A stretch of 64,000 bases of DNA from an uncultured Lachnospiraceae bacterium (GCA_947174505.1 CAMWJF010000001.1:1-64000); one strand, 5' to 3'; counted from the first letter of the stretch, positions 35,430 through 44,565 are shown. The notes: generated from the letters alone by a model not told the origin. Made by a program: numbers and translations.

Positions 35430-36623
35430 ATGGAAAAACCGGCGATAGAGGGCGGGAAACCCGTCAGGGAGACTCCCATTTATTATGGTCACCAGTATAT
35501 AGACGAGGCGGATATTCAGGCTGTGGTGGAGGTCATGAAAAGCGATTGCCTGACCTGCGGGCCGAAGATCGGGGAGCTGGAGCGAAAGCTCTGCGGGCTG
35601 ATGGGGGCGAAGTATGCGGTTGTCTGCGCCAACGGGACGGCGGCCCTGCACATCGCTGCGCTGGCAGCAGGTGTGAAAGAAGGGGACGAGGTAATCACCA
35701 CGCCCATCACCTTTGCGGCCTCTGCGAACTGCGCGCTCTACTGCGGGGCGAGGCCTGTTTTTGCGGATATTGATCCCGAAACCTACAATATCGACCCGGA
35801 GAAGGTGGAGGCGGCCATCACATCTGCCACGAAAGCAGTGGTTGCTGTTGACTACACGGGTCAATCCGTGGCGCTTGACCCGCTCCGCACAATCTGTAAA
35901 AGACATGGGCTGGTTCTGATTGAGGACGGCGCCCATGTGATCGGCACGAAATATAAGGGACAGCCCAACGGTTCCCTGTCCGATATGACTACATTCAGCT
36001 TTCACCCTGTCAAGACCGTGACGGGCGGCGAGGGCGGCGCGGTGCTGACAAACGACGAAACACTTTATAAAAAGCTGCTTTTATACCGCGCCCACGGCAT
36101 AACAAGGGATGAAAGCCTGATGGAGCATGAGCTGGACGGACCATGGTACTATGAGCAGATCGATCTCGGTTATAATTACCGCATAACGGATATGCAGGCG
36201 GCGCTGATTATCAGCCAGTTAGATAAGCTGCCCCTGTTCAGCCGCCGCAGAAAAGAGATTGTGAAGCGTTACGACGAGGCGTTTTCCGGGCTGCCGGAGC
36301 TTTTTGTCCAGCGGGAAATTCCGGAGTCGGACACCACAAGGCACCTGTATATCCTGCGTCTTGTGCCGGAGAAGCTGCGCATTGACAGAAAGCAGTTTTT
36401 TGAAGCATTGGCGGCGGAAAATGTATGCTGTAACGTACATTACATACCGACCTATTATTTCCCCTATTATGAAAAGCTTGGATATAAACGGGGGCTTTGT
36501 CCCAATGCGGAAAAGCTCTATGAGGAAATCATTTCTCTGCCCCTCTACTATGCGATGAGCGATGAGGATGTGGAGAGCGTGATTGCGGCAGTAAAAAAAA
36601 TTGTGGATTTTTACCGTGTGTAG
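35430..36623 (+). CDS. pseC: PLP aminotransferase of the DegT family, PseC-like
   Basis: A 397-residue enzyme that aminates C4 of the PseB product to give UDP-4-amino-4,6-dideoxy-L-AltNAc. Marks: YYGHQYIDEADI N-terminus, EDGAHVIGTKYKG, and SFHPVK-TVTGGEGG with the PLP lysine at K195. The order pseB-pseC matches known pseudaminic acid loci. GGAGG lies 9 nt before the ATG. Confidence 0.92.
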   Translation: MEKPAIEGGKPVRETPIYYGHQYIDEADIQAVVEVMKSDCLTCGPKIGELERKLCGLMGAKYAVVCANGTAALHIAALAAGVKEGDEVITTPITFAASANCALYCGARPVFADIDPETYNIDPEKVEAAITSATKAVVAVDYTGQSVALDPLRTICKRHGLVLIEDGAHVIGTKYKGQPNGSLSDMTTFSFHPVKTVTGGEGGAVLTNDETLYKKLLLYRAHGITRDESLMEHELDGPWYYEQIDLGYNYRITDMQAALIISQLDKLPLFSRRRKEIVKRYDEAFSGLPELFVQREIPESDTTRHLYILRLVPEKLRIDRKQFFEALAAENVCCNVHYIPTYYFPYYEKLGYKRGLCPNAEKLYEEIISLPLYYAMSDEDVESVIAAVKKIVDFYRV

Positions 36624-36668
36624 ACCATACGGGGACCATAACGGAAGAACGAAGGAACACAAAGTAAA

Positions 36669-38966
36669 ATGACAGAAGAAATATCACTGAAGGCAAAAAT
36701 TATATATGCAACGCTGGCGGTGCTGTTCATCGTGCTTTTATGGCTGGGGGACGAGGGAAAGCAGCCTATCGCTTATGACGGTATCGAGCTGCAGCATTCC
36801 ATGGGTCTGATTAATACGGAGAATGCGCTGGTAATCAAAAAGGCTGTGGGATTAATTGACTCGGAGGATATGCAGACGCTGGGAGACATTCTGGCGGGAT
36901 ACAGTTCGGTGGCGAGTACGCCCAATTATGTCATGAACAGGGGAACGTATACGGTCTCCATGAGTTATAGCGTGGACCAGAAGGACAGTGTGCTGGAGCT
37001 GTGGGAGCAGGGGAACAAGATTGCGGCCTGGCCGATTGAACCTGAGAAAAAGGAGCTGACGGCGGATTTTGCGCTTTCCAGAGACGCGAAGGAATTACAG
37101 TTTCGTATCAATTACAGCGGGAACGGCACGCTCACAATCAGGAAATTTTCCATTACGCCCCACACCCTTTTCTACACGGACACCTATTTTCTTATTGCGG
37201 TTTTCCTGTTTTTACATCTTGTGGCGTGGCTGTATCTGAGAAGCGGCAGAAGGATTTCCGGGGAACGGCTTGTGGACGCCTGTGTGATTCTGGGTGCGGC
37301 GCTTCTTGCCACCACCCCCATCATGCAGACTTACCTCTACAATGCGGATGATCTCTGCTATCATCTGGCAAGACTGGAGGGGCTTAAGGATGGCATACTG
37401 GACGGACAGGTGATCCCTGTCAATATTCTGCCTGACGGGCTGCAGAATAACGGTTATATGAACGCCATGTATCCTTATCTGTTTTTGTACATAGGCGCGG
37501 TTCTTCGGATATGCAGAGTATCTCTGGCTTTTTCGTACAAGGTATTACTTTTCCTGTCCAATTTAGGCGCGGCGGTCTGCGCCTATGCGGCGGTGAAATC
37601 CATGGTGAAATCCAGGCGGAGCGTGCTGCTGTCGGTGGTGCTCTACACGCTGATGCCTTACCGCTTTACAAACATGCTCTCCAGAGGGGATCTGGGAGAG
37701 ATACTGGCGCTGGTTTTCTGGCCGATGGTGATTGCGGGACTGTATCATATCATTATGGGAGACCGGAAAAAATGGTATTTTCTTGTGATCGGCTTTTCGG
37801 GCGCGCTGCAGAGCCACATTCTGAGCGTGGCCTATGTGGCGGCGGTCTGTGCGGTCACCGTGCTCCTGTACTGTGTGCGCATTGTGAAGGAGAAGCGGCA
37901 TGTGGAGCTCATAAAGGCGGCGGTGCTTACCGTTTTGCTGAATGCGTGGTATGTGGCGCCGTTTTTATACTATTACTACAATGAGGCTTTGGACAAGGAG
38001 GTTTTGCGGTGGAGCGGTTACTATGAGCAGTCGATCAATCTCTCCAACATGACGCAGTCCATAAGCCTGTACAATAAGCAGTATTTTTCGCTGGGACTTG
38101 CCCTTCTGGGCTGTCTGGGGATCGGTGTCATTTACCTTCTGTGTGAAAAGCGCGGGCGGGTAAGCGGCGCTGACGGCTATATGCTCTACCTTTTCGTGCT
38201 TGGCGGCATATTTGTTTTTCTGACGACGGGGTATTTTCCGAGCAGGGCGCTTATGGCAAATGACTTTTTCAGGAATATTGCTACGATGCTGCAGTTTCCC
38301 TGGCGGTTTCTGGGTCCGGCGTCGGCGTGCTTTCTCTTTGTGGGGGCGTCCTGTCTTGACAGATCAGAGTTTTTGAAGCCTTACCGGAATGTGATTGCCG
38401 CGATGCTGGTCGGCCTGAACCTTCTGGTTATCATTACAGTGCCCACGGACAACAACCATGTGCCCTATAAAGACGCGCAGTCGGTAGCATCCAAGGGACA
38501 CGAGACGAAGCTGGGCACCAGTGTCGGCCTGTTTTATCCCCACGAATGGCGGCTGATGGACGCAACGGATGATAAACTGACCACCAGCGTGGTTGTGTCG
38601 GATATCGGTGATGTGTCTGTGCGTGACTATAAAAAGGAGGGGACGAAGGCGGCTGTGTCCTACACGGCAGTTTCCTCTAGGGCATATATTGAACTGCCCC
38701 TGCAGAGCTATCTGGGATACCGGGCGCAGGATGAGCTGGGGCAGCCTGTAAAGATAGAGCGGGGCGACGGCGGAAGGATGCGTTTTTTTGTAAACGGGGA
38801 CGGCGTGGAACATCGGATTTATGTGCGTTACGGGCCTGTGTGGGGGTTTGTGGCTGCGGATGTGGTGTCGGCGCTGACGATATTGTACTGCTGCGTGAAA
38901 AGAAGCATTCTCCGTGCGGGTGGATTATGCTGTGGGAGGAGGCTGACGGAATCGGATGAAACTTAG
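36669..38966 (+). CDS. Large polytopic membrane protein, GT-C-like
   Basis: A 765-residue protein. After one N-terminal helix there is an extracytoplasmic beta-rich domain (about 40-165), then about 11-12 helices and a C-terminal outer domain with a last helix near residue 735. The loop YNADDLCYHLARLEGLKDG has the acidic pair and His seen in YfhO-like and related GT-C proteins. It may transfer a polyprenyl-linked sugar to the glycan. It overlaps the next GT2 gene by 11 bp. Confidence 0.68.
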   Translation: MTEEISLKAKIIYATLAVLFIVLLWLGDEGKQPIAYDGIELQHSMGLINTENALVIKKAVGLIDSEDMQTLGDILAGYSSVASTPNYVMNRGTYTVSMSYSVDQKDSVLELWEQGNKIAAWPIEPEKKELTADFALSRDAKELQFRINYSGNGTLTIRKFSITPHTLFYTDTYFLIAVFLFLHLVAWLYLRSGRRISGERLVDACVILGAALLATTPIMQTYLYNADDLCYHLARLEGLKDGILDGQVIPVNILPDGLQNNGYMNAMYPYLFLYIGAVLRICRVSLAFSYKVLLFLSNLGAAVCAYAAVKSMVKSRRSVLLSVVLYTLMPYRFTNMLSRGDLGEILALVFWPMVIAGLYHIIMGDRKKWYFLVIGFSGALQSHILSVAYVAAVCAVTVLLYCVRIVKEKRHVELIKAAVLTVLLNAWYVAPFLYYYYNEALDKEVLRWSGYYEQSINLSNMTQSISLYNKQYFSLGLALLGCLGIGVIYLLCEKRGRVSGADGYMLYLFVLGGIFVFLTTGYFPSRALMANDFFRNIATMLQFPWRFLGPASACFLFVGASCLDRSEFLKPYRNVIAAMLVGLNLLVIITVPTDNNHVPYKDAQSVASKGHETKLGTSVGLFYPHEWRLMDATDDKLTTSVVVSDIGDVSVRDYKKEGTKAAVSYTAVSSRAYIELPLQSYLGYRAQDELGQPVKIERGDGGRMRFFVNGDGVEHRIYVRYGPVWGFVAADVVSALTILYCCVKRSILRAGGLCCGRRLTESDET

Positions 38967-39990
38967 CATTATCGTGCCTGTCTTCAATATGGCGGCGGAG
39001 AAAAAACTGGAATACTGTCTGGATTCGCTTGTGGCGCAGACCGTGGCGGACTATGAGATCATTGCGGTGGACGACTGCTCCACCGATGAATCGTGGGAGA
39101 TACTGAAGGATTATGAGAAACGTTTTCCCGAGAAATTCCGTGCGCTTCATCTGGAAGAGAATAAGCATCAGGGCGGCGCGAAGAATGCGGGTTTAAAAAG
39201 GGCGCAGGGAGAATGGATCGGGTTTATCGACAGCGACGACTGGATTACGCCCGACATGTATGAGCGTCTGATCGGGCGGGCGGAAAGTACGGGGGCCGAT
39301 CTTGTGGGGTGCGACTACTGCCTGACTTCGGAGCATTCCATGAAAGTGGGACAGGTGGTGCACAATAATAAAGCCAGCCAGACGGGCGTTCTGGATGACG
39401 GGAAGAGACGGAGCCTGATTCTGGATGGCGGCAGTCTGGTGGTGAAGATTTTCCGCCGCTCCATGATTCTGGATCATGCGCTATGGTTTCCCGAGCATAT
39501 CTTTTATGAGGACAATGCGCTGGGAAATTCCTACCTCGTGCTGGCGCATCACTTCGAGTATATCGAAGAGCCGCTGTATTATTATTATCAGCATGAATCG
39601 TCCACCGTGCATACCATTTCGGAGAAACGCTGTGAGGACCGCTGCGAGGCTGGCCGGCTGATGCTAAAAGAGGCCGAGAGACATGATTTTCTGGACAAAT
39701 ACCGGCTGGAGCTGGAGTACAGCTTTACCCTTCTCTTTTATGTGAATACCCTGTTTACTTATATGGCGGGTGTAAAACGGACAAAGTACCAGTTTGTAAA
39801 GAAGCTGGGGGAGGAGATGCGGTGCCGTTTCCCGAAATTTCAGGAAAACCCTTACTACCTTGAACGGACTCATGGGGAAGAGAAAAAGCTGATCCGTATG
39901 CAGATGCGCTCCACGCTGTGGTTTATGGCATACTATAAGCTGCTGTGGGCGTATCGGAATTTTAGGAAGAAACATGGGAGAACCCCATGA
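38956..39990 (+). CDS. Family 2 glycosyltransferase
   Basis: A 344-residue GT2 with LSIIVPVFNMA, AVDDCSTDESWEIL, HQGGAKNAGLKRAQGEWI and FIDSDDWI. A central EHIFYEDNALGNSY segment matches the acceptor-side ED motif, and the basic C-terminus is helical. It begins inside the end of the membrane protein gene. Sugar unknown. Confidence 0.87.
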   Translation: MKLSIIVPVFNMAAEKKLEYCLDSLVAQTVADYEIIAVDDCSTDESWEILKDYEKRFPEKFRALHLEENKHQGGAKNAGLKRAQGEWIGFIDSDDWITPDMYERLIGRAESTGADLVGCDYCLTSEHSMKVGQVVHNNKASQTGVLDDGKRRSLILDGGSLVVKIFRRSMILDHALWFPEHIFYEDNALGNSYLVLAHHFEYIEEPLYYYYQHESSTVHTISEKRCEDRCEAGRLMLKEAERHDFLDKYRLELEYSFTLLFYVNTLFTYMAGVKRTKYQFVKKLGEEMRCRFPKFQENPYYLERTHGEEKKLIRMQMRSTLWFMAYYKLLWAYRNFRKKHGRTP

Positions 39991-40056
39991 CGTGAAGGAA
40001 AACAGGGTAACGGTTTAGGACTTAATGGTTAACAGATATCGGGCGGAGGAATGCTT

Positions 40057-42219
40057 ATGGAAATCGGAAGTATATTTGAAATTGATCCCGCCGCAGTGAG
40101 AAAAGGCGGGAAAACGGATGCGTTTCATCTTGTACAGGTGGATAAGTACGGGAAAAAGCAAAGCTGTTTTACGGCTTCCGGCAGGGAGGCCATTGAGCTT
40201 GCACTGATCAGTCTGGAGCGGGAAAAGCCGAATATAGAAAAGCGTTGTCTGATGCCGGCGTATATGTGTGACTGTGTTTTTCTTCCCTTTCGACACCGTG
40301 GCTGGGAACTGGTTTTCTACTCTGTGGACAGGGATCTGGAGACGGCCGGGGAGGAAATTTTCCGTCTGGCCCTGGAGTGTGATGCCGGTCTTATTTTCGT
40401 CCATCCGTATTATGGGGCGGATATCTGCGCGGGACTTCGCAGACAGCTTGCCGCCCTCAGAAGAAGCGGCATTCTGGTGATGGAGGATGTGACACAGTCC
40501 TATTATCTGGAAGAGACGGGGAAGGACGCCGACTTCGTGGTGGGGAGCCTGCGGAAATGGTATGCGGTTCCCGACGGTGGGTTTGTGGCATCTGATATTC
40601 CGCTGGCGGAGGACATGCTGGAGTCAGGAGAGACATATGCCAGAGAACGGCTGGGCCCTCTTGTCCAGAAATGGGAGTATCTGCGGGAAAAAGAGAGAAG
40701 AACAGGAGGTGCGCTGACGGCCGGATGGCTGCCGAGGAAGACAGAGTATCTGAGAAGGAACCGCGCTCTGGAGAACGAGCTTGACTGCTATCAGGGCGTG
40801 CGGCGTATTTCGGGCATATCCGCCGAGATTCTATCTAAGGTAAATGAGGAGGAGGCACGCCGACAAAGGGCTGAAAATTACCATACGCTGTATGACCGCA
40901 TATGCGGCATGAAAAGACTTTGGCCGGTGCTGCTGCGGGAGGAGGCGCAGGCACCCCTCTATCTGCCGGTTTATGTGAAGGAGCGGGACAGCTTACAGAG
41001 ATTTCTGGCGGGACACGGTGTTTACGCGCCCGTGCTCTGGCCAGTGGGAGAAGAGAACAAAGATTTTCTGGAAGGGGACGAGGCATATATTTTCGGACAT
41101 ATGCTGGCGCTGCCCATTGACCAGCGTTACGGCGCCGCGGAGATGGAGCGGATCGCGGAAGTGCTTGCCTTATATGAAAAGCAGCCCGTAATCGGTATCC
41201 GCGCAGACGCAAACGGGACGGTGGCTACAGGTCATGTCATGCGCTGCATTACGATCGCGGAACAGATCAGAAAGCTGGGCGGCCAGGTATTGTTTATCAC
41301 GGCTGACGGACAGGCGCAGGATCTGATTTCCCGGGCGGGGATGGATCATGTCTGCCTGCATACGCGGTGGGACCGTATGGAGGAGGAGCTGCCGGTACTG
41401 CGTGAGGTTTTGAAACTGGCGGGGATAAAGACGCTTCTGGTGGATTCTTATCAGGCGGCGCCCGCTTATTTTGAGGCGCTCCGTGAACTTGTGAAGCTGG
41501 TCTGCATCGACGACTGCTTTGAACATGTTTTTCCTGTGGACGCGCTGATTAATTATAACGCTTACCATACCCGCTTTCCTTATGAGGAGACTTATGGCGG
41601 TAAGACAAAACTGCTTTTGGGAACGGACTATGTGCCCCTGCGGGAGGAGTTCGGAGTGACCAGAATCAGGGACGCACAGGGTGAGGACAAAGGTTTTTCC
41701 GTGCTGCTGTCAAGCGGCGGCGGGGATGCGCAGAATGCCATTCTCGGCGTTCTGCAGCGGGCGGTACAGACGCAGGAGCTGAAGGCGGTTGTCTTTCATG
41801 CGGTGGTGGGTGTATGTCATCCGCAGGGAGATGCCATTGAAGCCTTTGCAAAGACCCATGAAAATGTGAAGGTGTACCGCCCCTGCCGGGATATGGCCGG
41901 GCTGATGGCGGACTGTGACGCGGCGGTTTCCGCAGCGGGCACGATGCTGTTTGAATTAAGCGCAATGGGGGTACCTACGGTATTTTTCCAGTCGGCGGAT
42001 AACCAGCGTTATGACAGGGAATTTTTTGAGACGGAGGAACGGATGCTCTTTGCCGGGGATATCAGGCAGGATCGGGACGGATGCATAGAAGAGGTCTGCG
42101 AGGGTCTGAAAAGACTGGTGTCGGATGCCGCGCTCCGGGAGCGCATGAAGGGGCGTCTGGCACGGGTGACGGACGGCCGCGGGGCGGAACGGATAGCAGG
42201 GGAAATTATAAAACTATAA
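40057..42219 (+). CDS. Fusion of DegT-like PLP enzyme and PseG-like UDP-sugar hydrolase
   Basis: A 720-residue two-domain protein. Residues 1 to about 365 fold like a DegT/DnrJ aminotransferase: ASGREAIELAL, PAYMCD, MEDVTQSYY and VGSLRKW with the probable PLP lysine (K167 from this start). From about 375 a complete PseG domain follows: IRADANGTVATGHVMRC, SSGGGDAQN and SAAGTMLFELSAMGVP. PseG removes UDP from 2,4-diacetamido-2,4,6-trideoxy-L-altrose before condensation to pseudaminic acid. GGAGG lies 7 nt before ATG 40057 (ATG 40051 is too close). No pseH, pseI or pseF is in the window. Confidence 0.88.
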   Translation: MEIGSIFEIDPAAVRKGGKTDAFHLVQVDKYGKKQSCFTASGREAIELALISLEREKPNIEKRCLMPAYMCDCVFLPFRHRGWELVFYSVDRDLETAGEEIFRLALECDAGLIFVHPYYGADICAGLRRQLAALRRSGILVMEDVTQSYYLEETGKDADFVVGSLRKWYAVPDGGFVASDIPLAEDMLESGETYARERLGPLVQKWEYLREKERRTGGALTAGWLPRKTEYLRRNRALENELDCYQGVRRISGISAEILSKVNEEEARRQRAENYHTLYDRICGMKRLWPVLLREEAQAPLYLPVYVKERDSLQRFLAGHGVYAPVLWPVGEENKDFLEGDEAYIFGHMLALPIDQRYGAAEMERIAEVLALYEKQPVIGIRADANGTVATGHVMRCITIAEQIRKLGGQVLFITADGQAQDLISRAGMDHVCLHTRWDRMEEELPVLREVLKLAGIKTLLVDSYQAAPAYFEALRELVKLVCIDDCFEHVFPVDALINYNAYHTRFPYEETYGGKTKLLLGTDYVPLREEFGVTRIRDAQGEDKGFSVLLSSGGGDAQNAILGVLQRAVQTQELKAVVFHAVVGVCHPQGDAIEAFAKTHENVKVYRPCRDMAGLMADCDAAVSAAGTMLFELSAMGVPTVFFQSADNQRYDREFFETEERMLFAGDIRQDRDGCIEEVCEGLKRLVSDAALRERMKGRLARVTDGRGAERIAGEIIKL

Positions 42220-42237
42220 AGAAGAATATGATAGATT

Positions 42238-42281
42238 AAGGGCTGTGGGAAGCGGAGTTTTCCGTTCTCACAGCCCTTTTC
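42238..42281 (+). terminator. Strong terminator closing the middle polysaccharide block
   Basis: AGGGCTGTG (42239-42247) pairs with the complementary arm ending at 42277, with an inner CGG/CCG extension, followed by TTTT. It marks the left border of the accessory island. Confidence 0.85.
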
Positions 42282-42312
42282 GATTGTAATGAGGTGATAA
42301 ATTAAATATAAA

Positions 42313-42368
42313 ACAGTGCAGACGATTTCGTAGAACTGTATATTCTGCGAAAAACATATTTGCACTGT
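42313..42368. repeat. Nested palindrome, copy 1 of the TTTCGCAGAA element
   Basis: TTTCGTAGAA-N7-TTCTGCGAAA (42326-42352, one mismatch) sits inside an outer ACAGTGCA/TGCACTGT pair (42313-42320 and 42361-42368). Its 27-nt core is the reverse complement of copy 2 with one difference. Confidence 0.75.
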
Positions 42369-42687
42369 TCGTAATATCTTTATCGGCATTTATTATATAT
42401 TGTATAAGCCTTTTTGTCAATTTTCTAAAACATCATGAGTGAATGGAGCGTTTATCCTGATTTGTCCCATTTTCTCGGCTTTTCCAACAAAAAAATCTTT
42501 GCTCATCTGTAAATCCCATATGTTTCCTTATGCTTTTTGTGGTCGGATAAATGGTCAGATCAACAGCAGCATATACCGACTGAATGATGACAGTTCGGGC
42601 GACTGACCCTCAGGGATACCCATTCTAATTGTGGTCAGACCGCCGGCCAGATGAAAATGCCCTGTATTTTCAGGGGATTCAGAGCGT

Positions 42688-42714
42688 TTTCGCAGAATAT
42701 ACAGTTCTGCGAAA
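42688..42714. repeat. Palindrome, copy 2 of the TTTCGCAGAA element
   Basis: TTTCGCAGAA-N7-TTCTGCGAAA is perfect. Including the loop it is inverted relative to copy 1, 335 bp to the left. It lies 87 bp before the chosen start of the TnpB-like gene. It could be an operator for that gene or an end structure of the element. Confidence 0.75.
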
Positions 42715-42800
42715 CGGCAGACAGTCTGGCCGTATGCCGCAGCATTCATGGGAAGGCGGCGGTGGAAAGGATTACAGGCTGTTGGATATGGTGGGAGGAT

Positions 42801-44165
42801 ATGCAGAGGGAAAGCCGCTTGACGAAGATAGCATGGCAGTACACGGAGCTGCTTCCACAGGAGGCCATGGATTTTCTAAGAGGAATCGCTGAGGACTACG
42901 CGAAGGTGAAGGGCAGTGTCTATGAGCGGTATTCCGGGATTGCAAGTCTCGGGCAACTGGCCTCCCTGTATGACATTATGACGCAGATGCGCCATTGCGG
43001 CTTACGGGAGCAGCTTGGGCTGCCTTCCGTGTATTATGAGCTTGCGGTACGGGACGCTGTTACGGATATCAAGGGTATGTGGGGGATGTTGAAGAATAAA
43101 ATACGCACCCTCATTTCAGCCAATGAGAATCTGAGTGATGATGACAGACTGTATCTGAGGACGGTTTTACGTCTTGATTCGGTGTATGCCGCTATTCTGA
43201 ATCGGACGGAATATCCGATGCCGGAGAAGGCGGCGGGACTTGAAATTGATACAGAGCGCTTAAACAATCTTCTGAGGAGACTTACCAGAAGGCATCTGGT
43301 TAAGCCTGTGCCGTCGGGTAAGGCGGACAGCTTCTGTGTGTCGCCGGGAGGCTATTCCTATAGGGACGGGGCGCTATGCCTTGTTTCGAGAGTGCCCAGA
43401 AAGAGGATCAGACTTCCGCTCAAGGACGGCAGGACATGCGACAGACAGCTCCGGATCTGTATCAGAGAAAACGATGTCGCGATTGCGCTTCCGGTCAATA
43501 TGAAGATGCGGCGGCACGAGGATTTTCAGAGCACCATTTTTGTGCATCTCGGATACCGCGATATGTGTACGCTGTCTTCCGGGACAGTCTACGGGGAAGG
43601 GCTGGGTGAGCTGGCGTCCGCCAGAAGCGAACGGCTGATGGAGAAAAACCGGGAGCGTGGCAGAATGCGGAACAGTTACCGAAAAAGCATGGCCGAAGGA
43701 GATGGGAAAAAGGCGGCGGACATAGAGGCGAATAACCTGGGAGGCATCAAGTATGACCGCCGGAAGAAAAAGGAGCAGGCGCAGATTGAGTCCTATATCA
43801 ATGCCGGAATCAATCGGATGCTGGAGACGGAAAAGCCGGGCACAATCGTTACGACAAGGCCCGTTACCATTAACAAAAAGAAATCAGGATATAAACAGGC
43901 AAACAGGAGGATTTCGGAAAGCCCGCAGGGATATGTCCGCAGGAGACTTTTGCTGAAATGCCAGATAAACGGCATTACCCTTGTGGAGATCTCCTCCAAA
44001 GGAACGGGAAATATCTGCTCTGCATGTGGGGCAGAGGGAAAGCGCCTGAAGGCAGGATTCGTTTGTGAGAGCTGCGGTTTTCAGAGCTCTACCGCTCTGA
44101 ACGGGGCGAGAAGAATAGAACAGTTATACAGAGAATCGCAGGCGGAGAAAAAAGAACAGGGGTAA
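42801..44165 (+). CDS. TnpB-family protein with all three RuvC catalytic residues replaced
   Basis: A 454-residue TnpB/IS605 OrfB homologue. Numbered from the longer frame (ATG 42651), the RuvC-I strand reads IFVHLGYRDM with His299 where Asp is required. The RuvC-II strand is TIVTTRP, with Thr402 in place of Glu. The RuvC-III end is TALNGARRI, with Ala482 in place of Asp. The zinc ribbon is intact (C456, C459, C472, C475), and basic helices for RNA and DNA binding remain. It should be unable to cut DNA but may still bind guide RNA and DNA, like described TnpB-derived repressors (TldR). No TnpA is present. GGGAGGAT precedes ATG 42801. Confidence 0.8.
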   Translation: MQRESRLTKIAWQYTELLPQEAMDFLRGIAEDYAKVKGSVYERYSGIASLGQLASLYDIMTQMRHCGLREQLGLPSVYYELAVRDAVTDIKGMWGMLKNKIRTLISANENLSDDDRLYLRTVLRLDSVYAAILNRTEYPMPEKAAGLEIDTERLNNLLRRLTRRHLVKPVPSGKADSFCVSPGGYSYRDGALCLVSRVPRKRIRLPLKDGRTCDRQLRICIRENDVAIALPVNMKMRRHEDFQSTIFVHLGYRDMCTLSSGTVYGEGLGELASARSERLMEKNRERGRMRNSYRKSMAEGDGKKAADIEANNLGGIKYDRRKKKEQAQIESYINAGINRMLETEKPGTIVTTRPVTINKKKSGYKQANRRISESPQGYVRRRLLLKCQINGITLVEISSKGTGNICSACGAEGKRLKAGFVCESCGFQSSTALNGARRIEQLYRESQAEKKEQG

Positions 44166-44538
44166 GATTCGGCATAAGTGGAGGCGTTACCTGCTGTGAG
44201 AGTGAGAACATGATGTAAAACAGGCTGATTCATGTAGTTCTGGGAATGAACCCATATCGAAAAGTTTACGGACGTTTGGATGGAAGGTTTTACCGTATTG
44301 TGCCGCAAGGCGGACGGATCGCAGAGATACATGTTGCACATAAATGCTGTGTGAAAACGCAGCGGGCCGGGAAGGCTGCCGGAAGGCAGCGCCCAAACGG
44401 CATTACCCAAGCCGCCCACGGCGGTTTTCCGATATGCCAGGACCGTGGCCTACACGGAGCGAAGCGACCTTATATGAATATAAGGCGCAGGCGGAAACGC
44501 CCGGCTAATTCTTATGATGATTTAACGAAGAAAGTACC
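44166..44538 (+). ncRNA. Candidate structured RNA downstream of the TnpB-like gene
   Basis: About 370 bases with no convincing ORF fold into a series of hairpins: GCC-GCAA-GGC (44302-44311), GCTGCC-GGAA-GGCAGC (44375-44390), CCGCC-CAC-GGCGG (44412-44424), CCGTG-N5-CACGG (44443-44457), CCTTATAT-GA-ATATAAGG (44468-44485) and GGCG-GAAA-CGCC (44490-44501). Three loops are of GNRA type. Position right after a tnpB-like gene fits an omega/guide RNA scaffold; the 3' end near 44538 and the guide role are inferred. Confidence 0.55.
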
Positions 44539-44539
44539 T

Positions 44540-44565
44540 TGACAATTTCATACTTTATATCAGAT
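44540..44565 (+). repeat. 26-bp sequence repeated inverted at 46275-46300
   Basis: Begins TGACAATTTCATAC and follows directly after the structured region. Its reverse complement occurs at 46275-46300 with 25 of 26 matches, on the other side of the ATPase gene. It may be a guide segment, a terminator half left by insertion, or an inverted repeat of an inserted gene. Confidence 0.8.

Larger units (their letters stand above)
42282..42800. other. Gene-free AT-rich stretch with two matching palindromes
   Basis: No supported gene. It is AT-rich up to about 42560 and holds two copies of one palindrome, in opposite orientation, at 42326-42352 and 42688-42714. A frame open from ATG 42651 joins the TnpB-like gene, but would have to translate the second palindrome, so I treat it as upstream DNA. 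Confidence 0.5.

Noticed and set aside
36669-38966. Wzx flippase
   Set aside because: The protein has a beta-rich outer N-terminal domain and an acidic YNADDLCYH loop, unlike the 12-14 helix MATE-type layout of Wzx.
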